From contig VLTN01000001.1 in assembly GCA_008330645.1 (NCBI GenBank), positions 682,001 through 746,000 on the forward strand: 64,000 bases of DNA. The letters are read 5' to 3'. The position numbers and the translations under genes were made by a program. The notes under the pieces are model-generated. The model did no database searches. It saw only the letters and a list, made by a program, of their open reading frames with translations, and was not told the origin of the DNA. The stretch comes from Cafeteria roenbergensis. Its lineage: Eukaryota > Sar > Bigyra > Bicosoecida > Cafeteriaceae. This document shows positions 17,382 through 25,561 of this stretch, piece after piece (the stretch's first letter is position 1; each line of letters opens with the position of its first letter).

Positions 17382-18713
17382 ATGCCCCTGACGCAGGAGG
17401 AGGTCAAGGGATGGTGAGCGGGACTGCCCTTCCCGCGTATGGCCGGCCCGGCCCGCCCGCTGCTGGCTTCTGGGCCGAGCTGCAGGAGCGGCGCAACGCC
17501 TCGGAGCGAGCCCGCGTCCGTCTGAGTCGGCGCCCCCGCCCCGCCACGCCCTCTCTGCGCCTTTTGTTGCCGCCATGGGCCACCGTACCCCGCGCTCCTG
17601 GACCGCAGCCGGGATGCCTTCCTGGCCTTCGACGTGGACCGCTCTGGCACGTGAGAGAGCACGGCTCGCGCAGTTGCCGCGCCGCGCCTTGGCAGTTTTG
17701 CCGCTGGCTGCCCCCAAGCAATGCCTCGCTCCTATGCAGCCGCTCGGAGCCGTCGCAGAATCGACGTCTGGGAGCTCAAGTCCGTGCTGGAGGCGATGGG
17801 GCAGCGGCCCACTGAGGACGAGCTGTTTTCGCTTATCAGCGAGGTCGACTCCGATTTCAGCGGCACGATTGACTTCTCCGAGTTCTTGCGCATCATCGAG
17901 AAGCAAAAGGAGAAGGCGACTGCCCACAACGACGAGCAGGACTTCATCGACGCGTTCGTGGCGTGCGGCGGGAACGAGGACAAGTCCGGAGTCGGTGAGC
18001 AGCGGGCCGCCCCACGTACCGCACTGCTCGCCCACCGCCTGCGCACGTGCGCGAAAGTTGTGCTCTGCAGCGCTGCGCTGGGCGCACGCACCGCGCCAGA
18101 GCACGCCTCACAGCGGTGCCACGCTGGCCGGCCGTGCTGTGTCGGGCGTTGTTATGTGCGCAGTGAAGAAGGAGACTCTGGTCAAAATCATCAAGGAGGA
18201 CTTCGGGCTCACCATCGACATTGAAGAGCTCATCGACGGTGAGCATGGCGGCCTGCTTGATGCTGCTGGGGCCCTGTCCGGGAGTGTGTGTGGGGGGGGG
18301 CGGCTCGCGACGCGCGTGTCCGACCGATGCCGCGCCGGGCGCATGCGCCGCGACGCCGCGTGGCTTTGCTGCTGCCATCTCCGCTCCACGTGCTGATCCG
18401 TCTGTCTGGTGCCTTCGCAGCTGTGGGTGAGTGTTCCCCCCTCCCCCCCGCCCCAGAAGCATCGCGTGTCGTGCACTCGCGAGCGCACGGCTTGCTGCTG
18501 GGGAGGTTGTGACGCCGCCCAATACGAACGCCTGCAGCAGATCGGCCCGCCGACCCCATGCCTGAGCCGCGCCCCATGCAGCCTGCCTGTCGCCACTGCG
18601 CCCCCGGTTCTGCCTGCCTGTCGCCTCCGCATCGCTCTTCCGCAGACACGGACAAGTCTGGGGAGATCGAGTACGACGAGTTCAAGAGCCTGCTTTCCAA
18701 GAAGGCCACGTGA
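17382..18713 (+). CDS. Four-EF-hand protein, outer-arm dynein light chain-like, copy B with 6-nt microexon (6 exons, 152 aa)
   Basis: Exons are 17382-17413, 17609-17650, 17759-17994, 18164-18238, a microexon at 18421-18426, and 18646-18713. Every phase matches and total coding length is 459 nt. The protein starts MPLTQEEVKGCRDAFLAFDV and runs parallel to copy A, with EF loops at DVDRSGTIDVWE, DSDFSGTIDFSE, a divergent third at GGNEDKSG, and DTDKSGEIEYDE. The microexon (CTGTGG) completes the Ala-Val-Asp that leads into the fourth loop. Without it the frame breaks and the loop loses its first Asp. The family guess (axonemal outer-arm dynein LC4-type calcium sensor) is the same as copy A. Start codons of this gene and the MutY gene are 138 bp apart and divergent, so they share a short promoter region. 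Confidence 0.8.
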
Positions 18714-19011
18714 ACTTGGCCGCTGGGCGCTTGCGCCTGTGCTCCATGGCTGTGTGTGCAAAGCTGCGTGCGCAAGAGTGTTTTCGTGAACTGGCGGACA
18801 CCGCCCGCCTTGCACCCACTACACCGTTGCTTTTGCTCCCTCCTGCCTGGTCAAGGCTCGCTCAGCAGCGTGCCGGGGGAATGTGCGAGGAGTGGCACAC
18901 GCGTGGCGCGTCGCAGCGCACCGCAGCAGGGTCTGCGCTGGGTGCGGGTTGGGAGACACGGGCGAGGCGAGCGAGCGCGCCACCCACGCACCACCGACCC
19001 ATTCAGCCGGT
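18714..19011. other. Convergent intergenic gap
   Basis: About 300 bp between the stop of EF-hand copy B and the stop of the cyclophilin gene. No further gene or structured element was seen; it must hold both 3' ends. Confidence 0.4.
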
Positions 19012-19873
19012 TCACTCGGTGAGCTCGCCGGAGTCAGCGATCACCACGCGGGCAGAGGGCTTGCCGGACGGGGAGCCGAGGCCCTCCACCTTGTTGACGA
19101 GCTCCTTGCCGGTGAGCACGCGGCCGAAGACGACGTGCTTGCCGTCCAGCCACGGGGTCTGGACGGTGGTGATGAAGAACTGAGAGCCGTTGGTGTTGGG
19201 GCCAGCGTTGGCCATGGAGAGCAGGTACTTGCGGTCGTGCTTGAGCTTGAAGTTCTCGTCCTCGAAGCGGCTGCCGTAGATGCTCTCGCCGCCCATGCCG
19301 TTGCCCATGGTGAAGTCACCGCCCTGGAGCATGAACTGGGGGATCACACGGTGGAAGGCGGAGCCCTTGTAGTGGAGGGCCTTGCCGGACTGGCCGACGC
19401 CCTTCTCGCCGGTGCAGAGAGCGCGGAAGTTCTCCACGGTGCGCGGCACCACGTCGCCGTAGAGGCCGAACACGATGCGCCCTGCGAGTTCCGGCATTTG
19501 GGGGGAGCAGTGCGGGCATCGGGGAGCACGGGCGGCGGCTACGGGCGGCGCAAGTCGCAGCCCAGCCACGTGGGAGCGGGGAGGAAGCGCTGCTGCGCCT
19601 GTCGCCGCGTCCGCTCACCGGCAGGCTCGCCGTCGATCTCGAGGTCGAAGAACACCTTCTTCGTCACGGCCGGCTGGGCCGCCTGCGGGGAGAGCGGTGC
19701 GGGGCGTGGAGAGGCGCAGGCCATTGTTCTCGCGCAGCAGCCTCGGATGCGCGTCCCGCGAAGCAGGTGCCCTGCGCTGTGGCTGCCGCTGCGCGCCCCG
19801 CGATGGCCCGCTGGCTCACGTTGGCGGTCACGGCAAGCGCGACGGCGAGGAGACCGAAGGTGGCGGCGCGCAT
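19012..19873 (-). CDS. Secretory-pathway cyclophilin (peptidyl-prolyl isomerase), 3 exons, 195 aa
   Basis: Exon 1 is 19873-19820, exon 2 is 19682-19619 and exon 3 is 19481-19012. Junction phases are 0 and 1, with GTGAGC donors and CGCAG acceptors. Exon 1 encodes [18 protein letters not shown], a signal peptide. Exon 2 has the cyclophilin N-terminal strand ([15 protein letters not shown]). Exon 3 carries the active site: [16 protein letters not shown] with catalytic Arg, [16 protein letters not shown] and the Trp of [12 protein letters not shown]. The protein therefore probably folds proteins in the ER or is secreted, like cyclophilin B, though it ends in ADSGELTE with no KDEL-type retrieval signal. 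A cytosolic reading from an ATG at 19724 inside intron 1 is possible but lacks the exon-1 logic. Confidence 0.85.
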
Positions 19874-20232
19874 GGCTGCTGTTCGGAGTGCGCGGCCGAG
19901 GGCGCCAGCAGCCTGGATTTGGGCTTTGCTTTGCAGCCGTGAGCGACTCGAATTGACCGCCAAGTCAGGCATTGCGGCCATGGCAATGCCAGGCCACGCT
20001 GCTCCTGGCGCTCGCCCCAAGGGGCACGGTTTCGACACGCGCGCCTCGGGCACATTGGCACCGGCGACGTGCGCCGGCGTATCGGGCGGCGCCGGCTGCC
20101 GGGCGGCAATGGCGGCACGCGGCAACTGGCGCTCTGCAAGGCCAAGTTCACGCGTGACCGGCGCCACAGCGCTCAGCGCGTGCCCGAGTTGCCGAGGCAG
20201 CCAGCACCAGCCAGCCCGCGGGACGGACCAGC
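19874..20232. promoter_or_regulatory. Divergent intergenic region, cyclophilin and ArfGAP
   Basis: About 360 bp between the two divergent start codons; promoters of both genes are expected here. No specific motif was recognised. Confidence 0.35.
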
Positions 20233-21812
20233 ATGGACCCCAACGCTCGCTACAAGCAGGCCGTGAAGCAGTTGTCGGAGCTGCCGGAGAACTCGCAGTG
20301 CGCGGACTGCGCGGCCAAGCGTGAGCCAGCGGGCAAACGCGCGCTGCCAACGCCGCCCTGCAGCATCGAAGCAGCCTGCCTCCAGCACCATAGGCCGGGG
20401 AGATCGCACGGAGCCCACGGCGCGTGGCGCAGGCGCGAACCCCGGCGCCGGCCGCGCAGCCGGGCGCCACTAGCGCAACGTTTCAGACATTTTCGCTGCT
20501 TGCCGGCCTCGACCAACAGAGTCCTGTGCCCCGCGCTTTGCTCTCCGACGCAGACCCTCGGTGGGCGAGCGCGAACCTGGGCGTGTTCATGTGCATCCGC
20601 TGCTCCGGGATCCACCGGAGCATGGGCGTGCACATCAGCTTTGTGCGGTCGGTCACCATGGACTCTTGGAAGGAGAAGCAGGTGCACGTCATGGCGAACT
20701 GGGGCAACCGAAAGGCAAACAAGTACTTCGAGGCAGCGGTGCCGACTGACTACTACATTCCTAGCGAGCACGACGACGTGTCCGTGGTGGAGCGCTGGAT
20801 CAGGGACAAGGTGAGCTCGCGCAGCCTCCGGGCGCAACTGTGCACGCCCCCCCCCCCCCCGCCGCCCGGCGACAGCGTCGCCAACGCCCTCATTCTGTCT
20901 CTCTCCCCAACTCTTTCCTTCTCTCGCCTCCCACTCTGCGCCCCCCCCCCCCCCCCCCCCCTGCCCGCGCAGTACGAGCACCGCCGGTTCGTGGCCTGCG
21001 ATGACCCCGCCGAGTTCCTCGCGACCTACTCCGAGTCCAAGAGGGACAAGAAGGCCAAGAAGGCCAAAAAGGACAAGAAGGACAAGAAGGACAAGAAGGA
21101 CAAGAAGGCCGCCCCCGCTGCAGACGCCTCGGCCCCGCCTGCTCCAGTTGCAAGCCGCTTGGCCGCCCGGGCCGCCTCCGCTCCTGCCGCCGCCGACGAC
21201 GATTTCGACTTTTTCGGAGGCCCCGCGGCCGCCCCCGCACCTGGTCCCGCCGCAGCCTCCCGTCCAGCACCGGTTCGCGGCGCCGCGGCCGCAGCGCCGC
21301 CTGTTGCAGCAGCTGACGAGGAGGAGGACGACGACGACCTTCTCGGGTTTGACTTGCACTCGACCACGCCCTCCACGCCCTCTCGCGCAGCGGACGGCTT
21401 TGGGGCTCCAGCGGGAGGCACCGCCGGCAGCTCCCTGGGCGTGGCGCGCACGGTGGGCAGCGCGGCCGACGACACCGATTTCTTCGCCGCGCCAGCGACC
21501 GGCCCCGTCGGGACTGCGACGGCGCCGGTAGGGGCCACCTCCATGACGGGCGCAGGCGGGCTCAACTCTGCCATGGCTGGCATGTCGCTTGGCGCTGGCG
21601 CGTCTCAGGCGGACCGGAAGCGCGCCATCATGGCCGCGTACTCCGCAGGCAGCGCCGCCCCGCCGGTGTACGGCGGCATGGGGGTGCCGCGGCCCGCAGG
21701 GCCTATGGGGGGAGGGGGGTACGGCGCCGGTGGCGGGTACGGCGCCGGTGGCGGGTACGGCGCCAGCGGGGGCTACGGGGGCTACGGCGCAGGGCGCGGC
21801 GGCTTCGCGTGA
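20233..21812 (+). CDS. SMAP-type ArfGAP (3 exons, 394 aa)
   Basis: Exon 1 is 20233-20320, exon 2 is 20554-20810 and exon 3 is 20973-21812; phases 1 and 0 agree. The ArfGAP zinc finger is split by intron 1: CADC ends exon 1, and CIRC followed by SGIHRSMGVH is in exon 2. The conserved WASANLGVF segment and the catalytic-finger Arg (HRSMG) are present. The domain ends with WIRDKYEHRRF, as in SMAP1/2 and Age2-like proteins. It stimulates GTP hydrolysis by Arf proteins in vesicle traffic. The C-terminal half is low complexity: a Lys/Asp repeat (KKAKKAKKDKKDKK), Ala/Pro linkers, several acidic-aromatic motifs of the DDDFDFF type that may bind coat adaptors, and a Gly/Tyr-rich tail. Intron 2 contains long poly-C tracts. 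Confidence 0.9.
20941..20961 (+). repeat. Poly-C tract in ArfGAP intron 2
   Basis: About 21 consecutive C lie next to the acceptor CCCGCGCAG, with another C-rich run near 20847-20861. They probably serve as the polypyrimidine tract. Confidence 0.85.
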
Positions 21813-22172
21813 GAAGTGGCCAGCCGAGGCGCGCACCCGAGACCAGCGACTGCGCGGTGACGGCGCGCGTGGTCGAGAGTGTGGCGCGAAGGGTTGGGTG
21901 CGTGGTTGAGTGTGCACGTGCGCGGTGGGGCGCCGACGTCCCTGCGTCGGGAGAGCGATGACACCCCTGATTTATGAACGACAGCTTGGCGCTGCCGCGG
22001 GCAGCGCTTCCTCCGGTGCCCAAAGGCAGCGAGGCGAGGGGACGGGGGGGGGGGGGGGGGGGAGGGGGAGGGGGAGCAGGGAACACAGACGCGCTCACAC
22101 GCCCATTCCGAGGCCGGCGGGCCCCAGGCGGCGCCCGCAGAGCCGGCGCGGCAAGGTGTGCGCGAAGAGTCC
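21813..22172. other. Convergent intergenic gap with poly-G run
   Basis: Between the stop codons of the ArfGAP and enoyl-reductase genes. It holds a run of about 19 G (22044-22062) followed by G5 blocks, able in principle to form a G-quadruplex in the plus strand. No gene was seen. Confidence 0.6.
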
Positions 22173-23979
22173 TCACTGCATCACCATGACCACGCGGCGG
22201 GTGGAGGTGGCGTCGGTGGCAGCTGCGAGGGCGTGGGTCCAGTCGCCGAAGTTCTCCGTCTTGAGGAGCTGGGAGTACTTGCCCGCAGCCGAGGCCTCCG
22301 CGCAAGTCTTGGCCAGGTTGGAGCGCTCCTCCACGGACACCTCGCGCGCCCAGCCGTCGAGGTTGAAGCCGCGCACAACGATGCCGCGCTCAAGGATCTG
22401 CGCCATGGGCATGACAATGGGCTTGCGGCTGGCGTTGGCGTAGGACACAAGGGTGCCGCCGGCGCGGAGGGCTCCCGCGGCGGAGATGGCGGCGGCGCCA
22501 CCGGCGCCGTCGATGACGAGCGACGCGGCGGGGAGGTCGGAGAGGAGCTTGGCGAACTGGGGGGAGCGAGCGGTGTTCTCGCGCACGGTGAAGCCGGCCG
22601 GGTTGAGGGCGGAGAGGTGCTGGGCGATGTCCTCGAACTCGGTGTGGTCGGGGACGATGTTGATGACAGCAACGCCGCGCTCCGCGGCCATCTGGGTCAC
22701 GACCTGGCCGACAGCGGAGTGGGCAGCGGTCTGAACCACAACGTCACCGTCCGACAGGGAGGCGAACTGGAGGAGGGCGGTGGCGAGCGCGGGGGCGCCG
22801 GCGCCAGCGGCCATCATCACCGCGGACATCTCGTTGTCGGCAGACGGCGCGGCCACCACGGCAAGGTGGTCCGCAGCGGCCACGGTGTGAGTGGCCCAGG
22901 TGCCTGCGGGAACGACGGCAGGCGAGTTTGCGGGACACAGAGCTATGGCGGCGGGCGCAGGGGCGCAGGCCACGGCCGGGGCACGCGAGAGAGGCGCCTG
23001 GCGCAAGCTGCCGTAGCGCAGCGCCGCCGCAGCGCAAGCAGCACGGCGAGGGCAAGGCACGCACGCCCCCCACAGGCCGCACCACGCGCCAACGGAGCGC
23101 CGTGCCTGCCTTGCGCAGTCGCGCTGGGCGAGCAGGCCGCGCAGTGCTCTCACCGACACCCGAGACGGTCGGCACGACGTGGTCGCCCTCGCTGAAGCCG
23201 GACACGCCGGCGCCCACACCCTGCACGATGCCGAGGCCCTCGTTGCCGCCAGTGGCCGGAAGCACAGTGCCAGCGCGCTTGGCGCCGAAGCCGCTGATGA
23301 AGCTGGCGTCGAACTCGGTGATGGGGGCAGCGATCATCTTCACGAGAACCTCGCCCTCGCCGAGCTTGTCGGGCATGGCGACAGACTCCACGCTGCGCGG
23401 CGAGCGCTCGCGAGCACAGAGCAAACGGTGACAGGAGGCAGGGCGCGGGCAAGGCGCGGCTCACGCGCGTTGGCGCAGCGGGGGCGGCAGCGCAAGCTCG
23501 GACGCCAAGCGGATCGGCAGCTTGAGGCGCGCTCGCGCTGCCGCTGCGCGCCAGCCACTGCCCCGCACCGCGCCCAGCGGGAGGAGGCAGCGCCCGCTCC
23601 GACCGGGGTACGGGGGCTGGGGCGGGCGGGAGGCGAGCAGGGGGGCAGCTCGGAGCGCCCTGCGTTGCGCCGGCAAGGCGGGCCTGCTGGACGCCGCGCT
23701 CCGTCCGACGAGCCGCGGCAGAGGCGCGGCGGCCGGCCAGCCAGGCGCCCGCCAGCCCCCACGCGGGACTCGCCAGGCCCCTCCCCGCCCCTCCCTCGAC
23801 GGAACACGCCCGGCGCGCGTTGCCCAGGGGCCGGACGCGCGGTGGCGGGCTCACGCGCAGACCTTGGAGATGTCGCCGTAGCGCTGATAGCGCACGGCCG
23901 AGGCAGCCGGGCCAGAGCTCGCGGCACGCCGGCCAGCGCCACGCGCAGCGGGTGCCAGCGCACGCACAACAGCCTGCAT
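22173..23979 (-). CDS. MECR: Mitochondrial trans-2-enoyl-CoA/ACP reductase (3 exons, 364 aa)
   Basis: Exon 1 is 23979-23855, exon 2 is 23392-23154 and exon 3 is 22903-22173; phases 2 and 1 match and donors are GTGAG. Exon 1 encodes an Arg/Ala-rich, acid-free N-terminus (MQAVVRALAPAARGAGRRAA) typical of a mitochondrial targeting peptide. The body is a zinc-free medium-chain dehydrogenase/reductase: GGNEGLGIVQ and GDHVVPT, then GTWATHTV, and a nucleotide-binding fold with AAHSAVGQ and later DGAGG. These match MECR/Etr1, which performs the last NADPH-dependent step of mitochondrial fatty acid synthesis, needed for lipoic acid. Placing the acceptor at 22903 restores the conserved GTW. Introns 1 and 2 are long (about 460 and 250 bp). 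Confidence 0.88.
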
Positions 23980-24331
23980 GTTCCTTGCACCGCCAGGGCG
24001 TCGCGGTGGGCCCGTCCCCGCTGCTCCCGGCGCCCTCGGACGCTTGTCGACGTCGCGCGGCAGAGCCATGGCACGCCTGGCTGCGCGAACTCCAGTTTGT
24101 CAGTTTGAGCCGCAGTAAGCTGGGCCGGGGGGCGCCGCCGCGTGCGCACGCGCCGCACGCTGGCGTGCGAAGCGCAGTAGTCAGCGTGCTGGCGGGCTGG
24201 CTCGCGGCGCAGCCCTCGCGCCACACCGGCGCCTCAGCCACCGAGCGCGCGGGCGGCCATCGCGCGCCGCGACCGCCCGGCGGCCCGACGCGGCCAAACA
24301 CATGACGCAACCCCTCGCATAGACACGCGAC

Positions 24332-24599
24332 TCAAGAATGGGGCCGCTCATGTGGTGCGATCCCCCCACGCGCGGAAAGCGCGAGCGGGCTCGCTTGATT
24401 GTTCCGCAGCTCGGCGCTCTGGTCCTCCAACTGCCGCAACAAGCCATGGACATCTCGAGCTCCGCACCTAGGCTTTGCATTCGCTGCCGCACACATGCCA
24501 GACGGCTTGAATGCTGTCTCTCGCCTTGCGCTGCGCGGCCTCCTCAGCTGGTTTGCGACCTGCCCTCGGCGTTGCGGAGTTCAATGGGGCCGCAGGCAT
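24332..24599 (-). CDS. Possible tiny coiled-coil gene (2 exons, 67 aa)
   Basis: Tentative. Exon 1 is 24599-24495 (35 codons starting MPAAPLNSATPRAG) and exon 2 is 24430-24332 (32 codons plus TGA), both phase 0, with a 64-bp intron GTGTGC...GGCAG. The joined middle reads as a charged helix (EEAAQRKARDSIQAVWH, then LEDQSAELRNN). The donor is not the usual GTGAG, and the intron is shorter than most here, so this may be chance. It lies in the 816-bp gap between the enoyl reductase and the DUF2237 gene. No family was recognised. Confidence 0.2.
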
Positions 24600-24795
24600 G
24601 CAGCCCGACAGATGCCCAGGCCTGGCGAGTCAACCACTGCCAGCTACGCGATATGTGCTTCTTGAGACAGTGCGTGTGCGCACGTCGGTGCGCGGCGCTC
24701 CCTCCCCCGCCCCCACTGCGCGTGCCGGGCTTGGCAGACCAGCAGAGCTGCATTGCGCTCCCGTTCTTGGGCCGCGCACGGCACAAGGGAGCTGA
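24600..24795. promoter_or_regulatory. Upstream region of DUF2237 gene
   Basis: Short gap before the DUF2237 start codon; no motif stood out. Confidence 0.25.
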
Positions 24796-25344
24796 ATGCT
24801 CTCCAAGAGCGCTCTGGTTGTGGCGATCGCAGCTCTCAGGATGTCGGCGGCCAGGGCAGGGGCGTCTCGCGGCGGCAACACAGCCGCCGTGTCGACAGCT
24901 GCAAGCGCTGACGTGGCACCAGACGGCTCGCTGAGCGTGTTGGGCCAGCCGCTTCAGCGGTGCCCCGGCCCCCACAGGAGCGGCTTCTATCGGTCCGGGT
25001 TCTGCATGACTGGGCCGGACGACACGGGGTCTCACGTCGTGGCCGCCGTGATGACCGAGGAGTTTCTCGAGTTCACCAAGGCGCGGGGCAACGACTTGTC
25101 AACGCCCCGCCCGGAGTGGGGCTTCCCGGGACTCAAGCCTGGAGACGGATGGTGCCTTTGCGCGTCTCGGTGGGCCGAGGCTGAGCGGGCAGGAGTCGCC
25201 CCGCTTGTTGCGCTGGGCTCCACGCACGCCAACGCGCTGAAAACAGTGCCGCTCGACACGCTCCGAGCGCACAGCGACGGCTCCGACGCCAGCTCCGAGC
25301 CTGCTCAAGGGGACGCGGCCAGCGATTCCCCGAGCACAGCCTAG
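24796..25344 (+). CDS. DUF2237 family protein with N-terminal signal peptide (182 aa)
   Basis: A single exon from ATG 24796. It begins with a hydrophobic leader (MLSKSALVVAIAALRMSAAR) followed by the full DUF2237 core: GFYRSGFCMTGPDDTGSH, then AVMTEEFLEFTKARGNDLST and GFPGLKPGDGWCLCASRW. DUF2237 proteins are common in bacteria and scattered in eukaryotes; the function is unknown. Conserved Cys and the WCLC motif suggest a metal or redox role, which is speculation. Here the leader and the intron-free structure would place the protein in the secretory pathway or an organelle. The tail after the domain is Ser/Ala/Asp-rich. Bacterial origin is possible but not shown by this sequence. Confidence 0.85.
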   Translation: MLSKSALVVAIAALRMSAARAGASRGGNTAAVSTAASADVAPDGSLSVLGQPLQRCPGPHRSGFYRSGFCMTGPDDTGSHVVAAVMTEEFLEFTKARGNDLSTPRPEWGFPGLKPGDGWCLCASRWAEAERAGVAPLVALGSTHANALKTVPLDTLRAHSDGSDASSEPAQGDAASDSPSTA

Positions 25345-25561
25345 CGATGGCGCGCGCGCTTTGGTTCAGGCGTTGACGTTTGCGCATCGGCGCCGCCCTG
25401 TGAATGCAACTGAGACGTTTGCCTTGGCGGCCATCCCTCCCCCCCCCCCTCCCCACACACGCGAGCACCACCAATCGGAGCATGCGCTCCCCGCAAACCC
25501 TCGCACCGGCGCCCGCCTTGGCCGCGCGCAGTTGCGCGCGCTCGGCACTCCGGCGCGGGCC

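Noticed and set aside
15522-18104. 860-codon version of the MutY frame starting at 18104
   Set aside because: Residues before ATG 17243 overlap the opposite-strand EF-hand exons and are compositionally noise.
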